Shown: positions 1 to 8,914, counted from the stretch's first letter. The stretch is 46,421 nt of DNA from an uncultured Collinsella sp. (GCA_959599915.1 CAUGJE010000015.1:1-46421), one strand, 5' to 3'. The notes: generated from the letters alone by a model not told the origin. Made by a program: numbers and translations.

Positions 1-1
1 C

Positions 2-27
2 GGAAAGCACATTAAGTGCTTTCCTTT
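2..27. terminator. Hairpin with short T-run at the window edge
   Basis: A perfect 9-bp stem (GGAAAGCAC / GTGCTTTCC) with a 6-base ATTAA-type loop is followed by TTT on the plus strand. It could end a gene lying left of the window or belong to a dispersed intergenic repeat. The neighbouring bases 28-60 look non-coding. No gene that it would serve is visible. Confidence 0.4.
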
Positions 28-200
28 GCGTGCGGAACTCGCGACAAACTTAACCCGCGCCCGCCGGCCCCGGAGACCCTCCCTGCCGTCACATTGTTCG
101 AGCTGTTGTTGTTCCTCGCCGCTTCGCGGCTCGGCGGCCCCGTTCTCCGTGGCGGGGTTGGTCTGATGGTTCTTGTTGGACTTCGACCTTTGGCTCAAAG
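28..200. other. Intergenic stretch without a recognisable gene
   Basis: GC-rich sequence between two hairpins. It holds short self-complementary pieces (for example GCCGCTTCGCGGC near 119-131). Neither strand has an open frame with a start and SD site, and no known RNA was recognised. It may be part of a dispersed repeat. Confidence 0.4.
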
Positions 201-235
201 AAAAACGGGAGATGCAATCTGCATCCCCCGTTTTT
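201..235 (-). terminator. Intrinsic terminator of the phosphodiesterase gene
   Basis: AAAAACGGG and CCCGTTTTT flank an inner GATGCA/TGCATC stem. The structure is symmetrical, so it gives a T-run on both strands. It lies 8 bases past the stop codon of the minus-strand phosphodiesterase gene and most likely ends that transcript. Confidence 0.75.
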
Positions 236-242
236 GTTGCGG

Positions 243-710
243 TTACTCTAGGTCAATAAACTTGGTGCTTATGATTTTGCCGTCTTTGACGAGCATTCTG
301 GCCATGGTGGGGCCTCGGCTGCCTCTTGGATAGCTGGCGCTGCCGGGATTGAGGACCAGGCAGCGGCCCACTTGGGCTTCTTTGGTTACGTGGGTGTGAC
401 CGTTGATGGCTACGTCTACGGATCCCACAGGCAGGTCTTCACGGTAGTGGGCTACGGCGAATTTGAGGCCTTCGTAGGTAAAGAGCGCAAGACGGTCTAC
501 ATCGGGGCCGTAGTCGCGGTAGTAATCGTTGTTGCCCAATACGGCCCGCACAGGGGCGATGGTGCACAGGTGCTCGTAGTCCATCTCTGACGTGAGGTCG
601 CCGGCGTGGATGATCAGGTCTGCGCCCTCAAGCTCATCCAAGAGCGCAGGCGATAAATAGCCGTGGGTGTCCGAGATGATGTCGATACGCTTGGCGCTTG
701 CGCTGTTCAT
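243..710 (-). CDS. YfcE/MJ0936-type metallophosphoesterase
   Basis: A 155-residue calcineurin-like phosphoesterase of the small YfcE/MJ0936 type. These are metal-dependent cytoplasmic phosphodiesterases whose natural substrate is usually unknown. The metal-binding motifs are all present in order: SDTHG (about residues 13-17), GD (37-38), GNND (59-62), the histidine of AVAHY, and GHTH (104-107), followed by the NPGS signature typical of the family. The length is normal. The ATG is preceded by GAAGGGA at suitable spacing. The gene stands alone, with hairpin terminators on both sides, so it is probably monocistronic. The family call is secure; the substrate cannot be read from the sequence. Confidence 0.92.
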   Translation of the reverse strand: MNSASAKRIDIISDTHGYLSPALLDELEGADLIIHAGDLTSEMDYEHLCTIAPVRAVLGNNDYYRDYGPDVDRLALFTYEGLKFAVAHYREDLPVGSVDVAINGHTHVTKEAQVGRCLVLNPGSASYPRGSRGPTMARMLVKDGKIISTKFIDLE

Positions 711-750
711 GGGATCCCTTCCGCAAAAAACGATTCGGCAGATACATACA

Positions 751-800
751 AAAAAGGCCCCACGGCTCCGCAGACGATGGGTCTACAGGGCTGCGGGGCC
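751..800 (-). terminator. Intrinsic terminator of the LytTR regulator gene
   Basis: On the minus strand, GGCCCCGCAG pairs with CTGCGGAG..TGGGGCC across a loop of about 20 bases, and a run of six T follows. It sits just past the stop of the response regulator and ends the glycosyltransferase-kinase-regulator transcript. Confidence 0.75.
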
Positions 801-806
801 AGTGTG

Positions 807-1523
807 CTAGAGACTCAAGGCCTTCTTGAGCGGCACGACGCGGCGGCGCGAAACCGGCACGCGTTCGTCGACGCCCGTAATGCCCAGCTGGATGGCGCCC
901 GAGGGCACCGTCTCGACGTCCGTAACGCACGCCAAGTTGACGATATAGCGGCGGTGAACACGGAAGAAGCCAAAGTCGCAGAGCTTGGCCTCAAACTGCG
1001 CCAGCGAGGTCGTCGACAAAAAGCGATCATCGACGGTATAGATGCAGGAGTAATCGTCCTTGGCCATGATAAAGCGAATGTCGTCCACGGGAATGAGCAC
1101 CTTGCGGCCGCCCTTTTCCACCGGGATACGCTCGATGGTCACCTTGCTGTCCGTAACCGGCTTGGCGCGTTGCATGACTTTCTCGATCGCGCGATCCAAG
1201 CGAGCTTCCTCGACCGGCTTCATCAGATAATCGACGGCATCCACGTCGAATGCCTCGACCGCATGGTCGCTATACGCAGTCACAAATACGATCGCCGGCG
1301 GATTTTTGAGCTTATGCAGCGCCTCGGCAAGTTGCAGGCCCGAGGCACCGGGCATCGAGATATCGAGAAACACAACATCCACGCGACTTTCCATAAGCAT
1401 CTCGATGGCGGAGCGGACGCTCGACGCCTCCGTGATCGTGCCGATCTTGCCCGTTTGCTCGAGCAAGAAGCGAAGCTCCGAGCGAGCCGGCGCCTCATCA
1501 TCCACAATCATCGCACGCAGCAT
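807..1523 (-). CDS. LytTR-family response regulator (copy 1)
   Basis: A 238-residue two-component regulator. An N-terminal receiver (about 1-120) has the acidic pair in IVDDE, the phospho-acceptor Asp in VVFLDISMPG and the conserved Lys in YLMKPVE. A C-terminal LytTR DNA-binding domain (about 140-238) contains FRVHRRYIVNL and VPVSRRR. ATG at 1523 is chosen because AAAGG lies 10 bases upstream; a TTG 21 bases further upstream has no SD. It follows its kinase gene after 72 bases that can fold into an imperfect hairpin (CTACGGGC / GCCCGGCGTAG). Such regulators are phosphorylated by LytS-like kinases and often control envelope or transport genes. The target is unknown; the glycosyltransferase in the same operon is a candidate. 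Confidence 0.93.
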   Translation of the reverse strand: MLRAMIVDDEAPARSELRFLLEQTGKIGTITEASSVRSAIEMLMESRVDVVFLDISMPGASGLQLAEALHKLKNPPAIVFVTAYSDHAVEAFDVDAVDYLMKPVEEARLDRAIEKVMQRAKPVTDSKVTIERIPVEKGGRKVLIPVDDIRFIMAKDDYSCIYTVDDRFLSTTSLAQFEAKLCDFGFFRVHRRYIVNLACVTDVETVPSGAIQLGITGVDERVPVSRRRVVPLKKALSL

Positions 1524-1595
1524 AGGGATAAAACCTTTCGTCAACTAACTACGCCGGGCATCCGTCGCATGACGTTGAGCCCGTAGCCTTTTATT

Positions 1596-2939
1596 TTACT
1601 CTTGAATGTCAAAGATGCTCTCTGACAAATCAAGATGAAGAAGCACTTTGGTGCCCTTGCCCGGCGCCGATTCGACACGCGTATAGGAGTGCGGCCCAAA
1701 AAAGCGATGGATGCGCTCCGAAATATTGTGCATGGCCACACCGGCGCCGCCACCCTGGGGAGAGCTGGCGTCGGGACGGGCAGAGCGCTCGTCAAACAGT
1801 CTGGCGGCGGTACCCTCATCCATGCCCACGCCATTATCGGCCACGGCAATCAAGATTGCATCCTCGCCGTCTTGGTGAACGGTCACGTCGATCCTCAGGG
1901 CGTCGTCATCGCCCATACCATGACGTACGGCGTTCTCGACAATCGGCTGGATCACGAACGCCGGCACCAGCGTATCTTCCACGTCCTCGGACACATCGAA
2001 CGTCGCAAGCACGCGGTCCTCGCCAAAGCGGGCCTTCTCAAAGGTAAGGTAGCGCTTGGTCTGTGCGACCTCGCGCGAGACCGGAATAAGCGATCCCGAG
2101 TTGTCGAGCGTGGCACGATAGAACGATGAGAACTCACGAAGCAGTTCGCGGGCCCGCAGCGGGTCGGTGCGCGTAAACGATGCAATGGTGTTCAGCGTGT
2201 TGAACAGGAAGTGCGGGTTAATCTGCGCCTGCAGCGCACGCACCTCGGCGCGCGCCGTGAGCTCCTTTTGCACCTCGAGCTCGTGGATGGCGAGCTGTGT
2301 GGACAAGATCTCGGCAAAGCCCGAGGCAAGCGCGTACTGGGTACGGTCGACGGCGCGCGGGGTCTTGTAGTAGAACTTGAGCGTACCGACGGTACGATCG
2401 CCCACCTTGATGGGGGCGATAATGCCGGCGGGGACTTGGTTGTGCGAGCCGTCCGAGCCCACGACATCCACCATACGGTTGAACGACTGCACGATGCCAT
2501 GTTCGATAACGTAGCGTGTGGCAAGCGTGTGGATGGGAGTATCGGGCAGCAGTTTTTCCTCAAACTCGCCCGCGCAGGCAAGCACGTTGTCCTCGTCGGT
2601 GATGGCCACCGTCATGGCGCGCGTCTCGGGCAAAATGCGCCGGCACACCAAACGCGCCGACTCCTGCGTCAGACCGCCCTTAATGTCCTCGAGCATGGCC
2701 GAGGCCACCGAGAGCGTCTCCTCGGTGTACTGGGAGCGCACCGAATCGGGATTGAGCGTCAAAAAGATAAAGATGCACAGAAAGATACACAGCAGCGCGC
2801 AGGCAATCACCGTGGCGATCGGCTCGACACCGGTCACCAAGGCGAAAATAAAGTACACCAGCACGCAAATGGCGCAGGCGACGGCAATGATGCGAAAGAT
2901 TGATATTGAACTATCGCGCTGGGCGCGGCGGTCGATCAT
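1596..2939 (-). CDS. LytS-type sensor histidine kinase (copy 1)
   Basis: A 447-residue membrane sensor kinase. Two hydrophobic helices near the N-terminus (about 14-36 and 41-62) are followed by a GAF-like sensory region (about 75-215), the His_kinase block with the phospho-acceptor His in QINPHFLFNTLN (about 244), and a HATPase domain with the N-box ENAVRHG and the glycine box DNGVGMDEG. LytS itself has a longer 5-6 TM sensor, so this is a shorter-sensor variant. Its ATG overlaps the stop of the upstream glycosyltransferase (ATGA), showing translational coupling, and its cognate LytTR regulator follows. It is a paralogue of the kinase at 7465-8880: both carry an ALASGFA..STQLA linker and an ELTAR..LRALQ helix before the His box. 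Confidence 0.92.
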   Translation of the reverse strand: MIDRRAQRDSSISIFRIIAVACAICVLVYFIFALVTGVEPIATVIACALLCIFLCIFIFLTLNPDSVRSQYTEETLSVASAMLEDIKGGLTQESARLVCRRILPETRAMTVAITDEDNVLACAGEFEEKLLPDTPIHTLATRYVIEHGIVQSFNRMVDVVGSDGSHNQVPAGIIAPIKVGDRTVGTLKFYYKTPRAVDRTQYALASGFAEILSTQLAIHELEVQKELTARAEVRALQAQINPHFLFNTLNTIASFTRTDPLRARELLREFSSFYRATLDNSGSLIPVSREVAQTKRYLTFEKARFGEDRVLATFDVSEDVEDTLVPAFVIQPIVENAVRHGMGDDDALRIDVTVHQDGEDAILIAVADNGVGMDEGTAARLFDERSARPDASSPQGGGAGVAMHNISERIHRFFGPHSYTRVESAPGKGTKVLLHLDLSESIFDIQE

Positions 2940-4123
2940 TCGGCCCCCTCCAGAATACTGATCAGTTGTGCGTCACGCCAAAGCCCGTCCATGATCTTGG
3001 GCCAAAAGCTCTGGAAACGCAGATAGCTTGCAGCGTTTTGGCGCGCATAGGCCTTTGCCTCGTCGATACCATGGCGCCAGATGCGCAGGTAGCCCTCATG
3101 CTCGCGGGTAAACACGCTGCGGACCATAGCGGTCTTGCGCACGCGGTCGTCGAGCTCGCGCGAAATCCACGGGCCCGGGTAGGGCATGAGCGATGCCGCC
3201 GTAACGGGGATGAGCTCCTTTTGATGCGCGGCGAACGTCAACTTGGCCCGTTCGTAGTACCAACGGTATACATCCTGCATAAAGCGCGGTGAGCGCTTTT
3301 CGGACTCCGGAGGCAGATGGCGCACGGTCCACTCGTTATCAAACCACACGTCGTAGCCAAACATACGCATGTTAAAGAGGTAATCCAAGTCCTCGCCGCG
3401 GGTGATAAACGGGTCAAAGGCCACACGCGTAAAGGCGCGGGCGTGCAGGGCCATCAGGCCGCCGCACACGTAGTTGGAGCGCGAGATGCGGGTGCCCGAG
3501 AGCGCCTTTTTCATCCAACGGTTGAACTCGATGCGCTTGGTCCACCAACGATGGCAGATGCCCGCCTTGTCCGTGGGAGCCAGCGGCGAGCCGTCGCGAT
3601 CGTAGAAATAGCCGCTCTTGACCAAGATCGGCAAGCCCTGACGCGTCTGCTGCCCCAACGCATAGGTCGCGCGCTTCATAAAGTCGGCGTCGATGACAGT
3701 CTCATCGTCATCCAAAAAGATAACCGCGTCATGCCCCAGCACAGCGGCACAGGCTAGCCCCATGTTGCGGATGGCACCGTAGCCTCGCAGGCTCACGCAC
3801 TCGCCCGAACCCTTGGGCGCGATCTGAGCAACCCGGTCTGCGATGCGCGAGGCCTGGGTGTTGGTGACAACGGTGACCTTGAGCGTGGGATGCGCGTCGA
3901 CAATCTCGTGCACGCGCAGCGACACATCGGCTGTGGCAGAAACAGGACAGACCACCAAAAGGATGATGCGCGGGATGTCGCACACCTGCTCAAGCGAGGC
4001 CAGGCAGCGGTCGAGTTCGGGATTGTCGGCGTTGAGTCGCGTCGAATGGTCATAGGTGCCAGGGGCGTTTGCGCAAGCGTCATCGCCCGCCCAATACGTT
4101 GGAATCACGACCGTGGCGTTCAT
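2936..4123 (-). CDS. GT-A-fold glycosyltransferase (GT2-like)
   Basis: A 395-residue predicted glycosyltransferase of GT-A fold. The start TVVIPTYW is typical of family 2 enzymes. A nucleotide-sugar/metal DxD-type motif lies in VIFLDDDE (about 140), and a later acidic GEDLDY motif (about 265-270) fits the catalytic region. No membrane segment is seen, so it probably acts on the cytoplasmic face. The SD is GGAGGG before ATG at 4123. It is the first gene of an operon with a LytS kinase and LytTR regulator (ATGA overlap with the kinase), an unusual arrangement suggesting that the signalling pair monitors or controls an envelope glycan. Donor and acceptor are unknown. Confidence 0.8.
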   Translation of the reverse strand: MNATVVIPTYWAGDDACANAPGTYDHSTRLNADNPELDRCLASLEQVCDIPRIILLVVCPVSATADVSLRVHEIVDAHPTLKVTVVTNTQASRIADRVAQIAPKGSGECVSLRGYGAIRNMGLACAAVLGHDAVIFLDDDETVIDADFMKRATYALGQQTRQGLPILVKSGYFYDRDGSPLAPTDKAGICHRWWTKRIEFNRWMKKALSGTRISRSNYVCGGLMALHARAFTRVAFDPFITRGEDLDYLFNMRMFGYDVWFDNEWTVRHLPPESEKRSPRFMQDVYRWYYERAKLTFAAHQKELIPVTAASLMPYPGPWISRELDDRVRKTAMVRSVFTREHEGYLRIWRHGIDEAKAYARQNAASYLRFQSFWPKIMDGLWRDAQLISILEGAE

Positions 4124-4144
4124 GCCTTACCCTCCCTGCAACAC

Positions 4145-4180
4145 AAAAACGGGACGCCGCCAAACACAGGCGACGCCCCG
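4145..4180 (-). terminator. Intrinsic terminator of the MFS gene
   Basis: On the minus strand, GGGGCGTCGCC pairs with GGCGGCGTCCC (one mismatch, one G-T pair), followed by GTTTTTGT. It lies downstream of the MFS gene stop (4295) and 21 bases ahead of the glycosyltransferase start. It should separate the two transcripts. Confidence 0.7.
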
Positions 4181-4294
4181 CGACCTAGCTGATTCCAGCA
4201 TACCCACTTGGGCAAATCATTGCTCGCAAGTCGCAATGTTTATTGCGGATAACCCCAAAAGAGTACCGTGGACAGGCACAATAGCCGCTCGCTC

Positions 4295-5554
4295 CTATGC
4301 GGCATGCTCTGCCGCCCGAGTCATGCGGGACAGGCGGACCAGTAGCATAAAGCCAACGACCAGCAGCACGCCAATGGAAAGGACGCCCAGCGACGGGTTG
4401 CCGGTCAGCGAGGTGACGACCGACACCAGGAAGGTGCCCATAACGCTTGCATAACGACCAAAGATGTCAAAGAAGCCGTAGTACTCGTTGGACTTTTCCT
4501 TGGGGATAATGCGGCCAAAGTAGCTACGGCTGAGCGCCTGCACACCGCCCTGGAACAGGCCGACCATAATGGCAAGCACCCAGAATTCAAAGGCGGTCTT
4601 TAGGAAGAACGCGGCGAACAGCACAATCCCCATGTAGGCGGCGACCGCCACCAGGATCATGTTGAGCGTGCCCACGCGTCCGGCGAGCTTGCCGTAGATG
4701 ATGGCGGACGGAAAGGCCACGAACTGCGTAACGAGCAGCGCCAGCACCAGCTGCGTCGAATCGATGCCCAAGGCCGATCCGTAACTGGTGGCCATGGAAA
4801 TGACCGTGTGCACACCGTCGATATAGAAGAAGAACGCGATCATGTAGACCAGCACGGTCTTATTGTGGGCAATCTCGCGCATGGTGTGTCCGACCTCGGA
4901 GAACACACCGCCCACGATGTGGCCGATGGTGTCCTCGGGACCGCGCTCGCGACCGTACTTTTGCTTATAGGTGCGAATGAGCGGCAGGGTAAAGATGAGC
5001 CACCAGGCACCAGTGATGATAAACGACAGACGCGTTGCCAGCATGGTGGGGATGCCAAGAGCGGGGCCACCCATGATGAGCGCCAGGCAGATGACGAACG
5101 GCACGGTGGAACCGATGTAGCCCCAGGCATAACCCGAGCTGGACACGGCGTCCATGCGCTCGTCGGTGGTAATGTCAGGCAGCATGGCGTCGTAGAACGT
5201 CATAGAAGAGTTAAGGCCGATGGTGCACAGCACGTACACGGTCAAAAATGCCATGGCGGACATTGGGATAGCCTGCGCCAGGCAAAGCACCAGGCCCGTG
5301 AGGAAGAAGCCCAAGAAGAACTTGATCTTGTTGCCGGCGTAGTCGGCAAGTGCGCCCAGAATGGGCATGAGCATGGCGATGACCAGCGAGGCGATCGTCT
5401 GCGCATTGCCCCAAGCGACCACCAGGTCGGCCGAGGAAGCGCCGGTATTGATGGCGTTAAAGTAAATGGGCACCACCGAGGTATTGAGCAGCACGAGGGC
5501 CGAATTGCCCACATCGTACATAACCCAGTTACGCTCGAGCTTGGTGTATTTCAT
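4295..5554 (-). CDS. MFS transporter, UMF1/Atg22-like
   Basis: A 419-residue polytopic membrane protein with about 12 hydrophobic segments. The opening KYTKLERNWVMYDVGNSA is characteristic of the UMF1 (Atg22-like) branch of the major facilitator superfamily. Atg22 in yeast exports amino acids from the vacuole; bacterial members are uncharacterised, so the substrate is open. The ATG has GAAGGG upstream. It is transcribed alone or with the phospholipase-like gene upstream (101-base gap) and ends at a good terminator. The C-terminus is a short basic tail ending in AAEHAA. Confidence 0.88.
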   Translation of the reverse strand: MKYTKLERNWVMYDVGNSALVLLNTSVVPIYFNAINTGASSADLVVAWGNAQTIASLVIAMLMPILGALADYAGNKIKFFLGFFLTGLVLCLAQAIPMSAMAFLTVYVLCTIGLNSSMTFYDAMLPDITTDERMDAVSSSGYAWGYIGSTVPFVICLALIMGGPALGIPTMLATRLSFIITGAWWLIFTLPLIRTYKQKYGRERGPEDTIGHIVGGVFSEVGHTMREIAHNKTVLVYMIAFFFYIDGVHTVISMATSYGSALGIDSTQLVLALLVTQFVAFPSAIIYGKLAGRVGTLNMILVAVAAYMGIVLFAAFFLKTAFEFWVLAIMVGLFQGGVQALSRSYFGRIIPKEKSNEYYGFFDIFGRYASVMGTFLVSVVTSLTGNPSLGVLSIGVLLVVGFMLLVRLSRMTRAAEHAA

Positions 5555-5655
5555 GGACAGGGACCCTTCGTATTTGCCCGATATGCAGTTAGTTCATCGT
5601 ACCCCAATTGTCCAGAAGCACCGGTAAGGATTCGGCAAAGGGGCACGCATGAGCC

Positions 5656-6600
5656 CTATTCCTCGCGGTCGAACTCCTCATCGGCATTGAGCACGCGACC
5701 GCTGTAATTGACATGGTTGGTCACGGCTTCCATATCGCCGGTCTCGATAAAGCGGGCAACCGTGCACTCGTAATCGAGCAGCGCGCGGTCAAAGACCTCG
5801 GGGAAGCTCTCGGTCGAGACTTCATCGGTAAAGGGGTTCTTCCATGCCAAGTGGCCCAGGTTGCCGGTACGCTCGGTCAGCTCGGTCGTCACGCGGTGCG
5901 CAAGGCCGTCGAGCAGCGAGTAGTCGTGCACCAAGCCCTCAACCAGCGAGATCGCGCGCGTCTTTGCGGAGCCGGCCGGCTCAATCGCGCGGTAAAGTCG
6001 CTGCATATTGGCAACGGCAGCACCGTACTCCCCCGCCGGAATGTCAATGCCGTACACGCGTCCGGCAACATAGCTCATCAGCACGCCGGCCACGCGATTG
6101 ATGCGATCGGTGGTGACGATCTCGCCCGCCGGCGGGTAATCGTCGACCGTAGCGCCATCGCGTTTAAGCTGCAGCATCAGTACATCCAGGTCGCTCTCGA
6201 TCACGGCATGGACCTGACTGCTCGAATCCTCAAGCTCTGAATCGGACTCCACGATGCCAAACTGCTGCTCATAGACAAAGGGATGGGCGTTGCGGTCGAG
6301 CACGTAATGAGACAGCAGGCCCAGCGCAAAGGCGCGACCCAAGCTGGCGTCACGCGGCAGCAGATGCGACACGCCGTCGCGCAGGCACGCGAACTGGCGA
6401 GACATGCGCGACCGATGCATGACCTGCGCCAGCAGCGTGCAGTCGGAAACACGCGGTGTCAGAATGTGAAAGAAAAACGGGTCGGGGCCTTGGTTGCCCA
6501 AGATAAAGGCAATGCGCTCTTCATCGGACGTTATGACGCCCTGCGGAAGACGGTCGATGCTTTCCTCGCCAAACAGATGATGGGTGATAAGCGCGGGCAT
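5656..6600 (-). CDS. Zinc-dependent phospholipase C-like protein
   Basis: A 314-residue protein resembling the zinc-dependent phospholipase C domain family (Zn_dep_PLPC). Support comes from the N-terminal THHLFGEE motif, GNQGPDPFFF (about 40-48) and the helical GLLSHYVLDRNAHPFVY segment (about 95-111), whose His and Asp residues suit metal binding. There is no clear signal peptide, so it is probably cytoplasmic and the true substrate may not be a phospholipid. ATG at 6600 is chosen because AAGGA lies about 6 bases upstream; an in-frame ATG 30 bases further upstream lacks an SD. The flanking genes are a LytTR regulator and an MFS transporter on the same strand with gaps near 100 bases. Confidence 0.75.
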   Translation of the reverse strand: MPALITHHLFGEESIDRLPQGVITSDEERIAFILGNQGPDPFFFHILTPRVSDCTLLAQVMHRSRMSRQFACLRDGVSHLLPRDASLGRAFALGLLSHYVLDRNAHPFVYEQQFGIVESDSELEDSSSQVHAVIESDLDVLMLQLKRDGATVDDYPPAGEIVTTDRINRVAGVLMSYVAGRVYGIDIPAGEYGAAVANMQRLYRAIEPAGSAKTRAISLVEGLVHDYSLLDGLAHRVTTELTERTGNLGHLAWKNPFTDEVSTESFPEVFDRALLDYECTVARFIETGDMEAVTNHVNYSGRVLNADEEFDREE

Positions 6601-6692
6601 AATGATCCTTTCGATTTCATTCGATGCCACCCATTATGCCCACCGCGCGCCCATGCCAAACCTGCGATGGTAAACGACAGCACGCAAGCCTC

Positions 6693-7427
6693 TTACGCAA
6701 GCCCCAGGTGCGACTTGACCTCGGCGGCACGACGACGGGACACCGGTACCGTCGAGTTCACGCGGTCGAGCCTGAGCTCCATCAACCCCGTGGAGCCAAT
6801 CTCAACATTGTGCACGTCTTCCAAATTGACCAGGTAGCTGCGATGAACGCGAATAAAGCCCTCGGAGTCCAAGCGACGCTCGAGCGAAGAGATCGACTCA
6901 TTGATCAGGTACGTTCCCTCGGCGCAGATGGCGTTGCAAAAATCGGCGCGCGCCTCAAAGTAGCAGACGTCTGCGACGGGAATGAACACCTTTTTGCCCC
7001 CGCGGTCCACCGTCAGACGCAAAGGCTGGCGCGGAGCGTGGATAACACGACGGACACCCAAGGCCGCCTCGATCTTGTCGAGTGCCTTTGACAGGCGTGC
7101 GTCCTCAACCGGCTTGACGACATAATCGACGGCATCGAGGTTATAGGCATCAGCCGCATACTCGGCAAATGCCGTCACAAACACCACGACCGGCGGCGTC
7201 TTTAGGTTCTGCAGCGTCTCGGCAAGCTCAATTCCCGAGCGACCGGGCATGGTAATGTCTAAAAACAGCACGTCGGGCTTGTTCGACAGAATCGACTCCA
7301 CGGCCTCGGTGACATTGCCCGCCTCGGCAATCTGTCCCACACGTGCATCCTTTTCCAACAGATAGCGTAGCTCAGCCCTAATTGGAGGCTCGTCATCAAC
7401 CACCAAGATGTTCCAGCCTTCGGACAT
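6693..7427 (-). CDS. LytTR-family response regulator (copy 2)
   Basis: A 244-residue regulator with a receiver domain (LVVDDE; phospho-acceptor Asp in VLFLDITMPG; Lys in YVVKPVE) and a C-terminal LytTR DNA-binding domain (IRVHRSYLVNL, VPVSRRR). The SD GAGGGGAAG precedes the ATG. It lies 37 bases downstream of its cognate LytS-like kinase. The receiver and LytTR domains closely resemble the regulator at 807-1523, so the two pairs probably arose by duplication. The target is not evident; the downstream phospholipase-like gene starts after a 92-base gap. Confidence 0.93.
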   Translation of the reverse strand: MSEGWNILVVDDEPPIRAELRYLLEKDARVGQIAEAGNVTEAVESILSNKPDVLFLDITMPGRSGIELAETLQNLKTPPVVVFVTAFAEYAADAYNLDAVDYVVKPVEDARLSKALDKIEAALGVRRVIHAPRQPLRLTVDRGGKKVFIPVADVCYFEARADFCNAICAEGTYLINESISSLERRLDSEGFIRVHRSYLVNLEDVHNVEIGSTGLMELRLDRVNSTVPVSRRRAAEVKSHLGLA

Positions 7428-7464
7428 ATGTGCTTCCCCTCTTTTTTCTCAATCCAACCGCGTG

Positions 7465-8880
7465 CTACACCGTCAACGGCGCCGGTTCATGCGGCTCGCC
7501 GTTCAATTCAACGATGACCTGTGTTCCCACGCCTTCCTGGGACTTCACGCGCATGCCGGAATCTTCTCCGTAAAAGAAATGGATGCGCTGAAGCACGTTG
7601 AAGAGCGCCAGGCCGCAACCTCGCTTGACGGAGCCGTCGGCGGTAATGCTCTCGGGCTCCTCTCGGCGATGTTGCTCAAACAGATGCGCGCAGACCTCTT
7701 CGCTCATACCGATGCCGTCGTCCTCGACGATGATCTCCAAACCGTCATCGGTCTCGAAAGCCCTAACATGAATAGAAAGCGGCTCGGTCTCGCGCTGCGC
7801 ATGCTTGATGCAGTTTTCGAGCAGCGGCTGCAAGATAAACGGCGGCACCAGGCTGTCGCGCACCTCAAAGTCGATATCGACCGAGACGCGCAGACGGCCG
7901 TCGCCATAACGAGCCTGCATAAGATTGATATAGCGAGTGCCCTGTTCCACCTCGTGCTCGAGCGTTGTGAGGGTATCGGAATCAGAAAGCGTCTGACGGT
8001 AGTAATTGGAAAAGTCGATGAGCAGCGACCTGGCCTTGTCCGGCTCGGTACGTACGAGCGACACAATGGTGCTGATGGTGTTAAACAGAAAATGAGGATC
8101 GACCTGCGATTGCAAGGCGCGCAGCTCCACGCGGGCCGTAAGCTCGTCCTGACGCTCGAGCTCAAAGCTCGCAAGCTGCGTGGAAATGAGGTCGGCAAAG
8201 CCCGAGGCAAGCGCCGTCTGGCGCATATCGATGCTGCTCAGACGGGGATAATACAGCTCGAGCGTGCCCACGCAATGCCCGCGCACGGTAAGCGGTGCGA
8301 CAATACCGGCGCGCAGGCGCGGAAAGTAGCCACCCGTCTCGGTCGAGGCATCGCGCGAGAACACGCTTTGCTCACCGCTGTTGATCACATTGAGCGTGGT
8401 CCGCAGCACCACCGGGGTGCCCGCGGGGCATTTTGCCGAGTCCTCGCCCCAGCTTGCCAACACCTGCTTGCCGTCGGTAAAGCAGATGGCAGAGGCGATG
8501 GTTTCGGACAGGATGATCTTAGAGGCGCCCAGGGCAGCTTCGGGCGTAAGGCCGCGCGACGTGTAGGCGAATATTTTCGACGCGATGGCGAGCGTACGGT
8601 CGGTAGCGCTCGATGTGAGGTCGTCGGGAACGACAAAGACGTACGAGAAGAAGAAGCACAGCATGACCAAGCCGGCAATGACGACAACGGCCGGAACGGG
8701 ATTGGGATTATCGGTTAGATCCCAGATGAGCAGCAGGATAAGCAGCGGAACGACAATACCGAGCAAGATGGCTTGAACCACATGCTGAGCGGTACGAAAG
8801 ACCTTGGTAGAGTTGTAGCTCTTGCCCAGAATCAGCCTATTGAGATCCACCGTCATCTCCTTCTTACTGACGCACCCCAT
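7465..8880 (-). CDS. LytS-type sensor histidine kinase (copy 2)
   Basis: A 471-residue membrane sensor kinase paralogous to the one at 1596-2939. Two hydrophobic segments (about 35-55 and 63-84) precede a GAF-like region, the His box QVDPHFLFNTIS, the N-box LLENCIKHA and the glycine box DDGIGM. The start is uncertain. ATG at 8880 has no SD because a terminator hairpin ends 3 bases before it. GAAGGAG lies inside the reading frame just before an ATG (8856, too close) and 6 bases before a GTG (8850), which is a good alternative start. Either start keeps both membrane helices. The cognate LytTR regulator follows after 37 bases. Confidence 0.88.
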   Translation of the reverse strand: MGCVSKKEMTVDLNRLILGKSYNSTKVFRTAQHVVQAILLGIVVPLLILLLIWDLTDNPNPVPAVVVIAGLVMLCFFFSYVFVVPDDLTSSATDRTLAIASKIFAYTSRGLTPEAALGASKIILSETIASAICFTDGKQVLASWGEDSAKCPAGTPVVLRTTLNVINSGEQSVFSRDASTETGGYFPRLRAGIVAPLTVRGHCVGTLELYYPRLSSIDMRQTALASGFADLISTQLASFELERQDELTARVELRALQSQVDPHFLFNTISTIVSLVRTEPDKARSLLIDFSNYYRQTLSDSDTLTTLEHEVEQGTRYINLMQARYGDGRLRVSVDIDFEVRDSLVPPFILQPLLENCIKHAQRETEPLSIHVRAFETDDGLEIIVEDDGIGMSEEVCAHLFEQHRREEPESITADGSVKRGCGLALFNVLQRIHFFYGEDSGMRVKSQEGVGTQVIVELNGEPHEPAPLTV

Positions 8881-8882
8881 AG

Positions 8883-8914
8883 CAATAAAGAGGGCCGCAA
8901 GCGACCCTCTTTAT
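8883..8914 (-). terminator. Terminator of the amidohydrolase gene, abutting the next start
   Basis: On the minus strand, AATAAAGAGGG pairs with CCCTCTTTATT around a short GC-rich loop, giving a T-rich 3' side. It lies past the amidohydrolase stop (8969) and ends 3 bases before the annotated kinase ATG, so it may also act as an attenuator for the kinase gene. Confidence 0.75.

Noticed and set aside
1..240. Structured RNA (tmRNA, RNase P or 6S RNA)
   Set aside because: Only two short hairpins are seen; none of the conserved cores of these RNAs was recognised.
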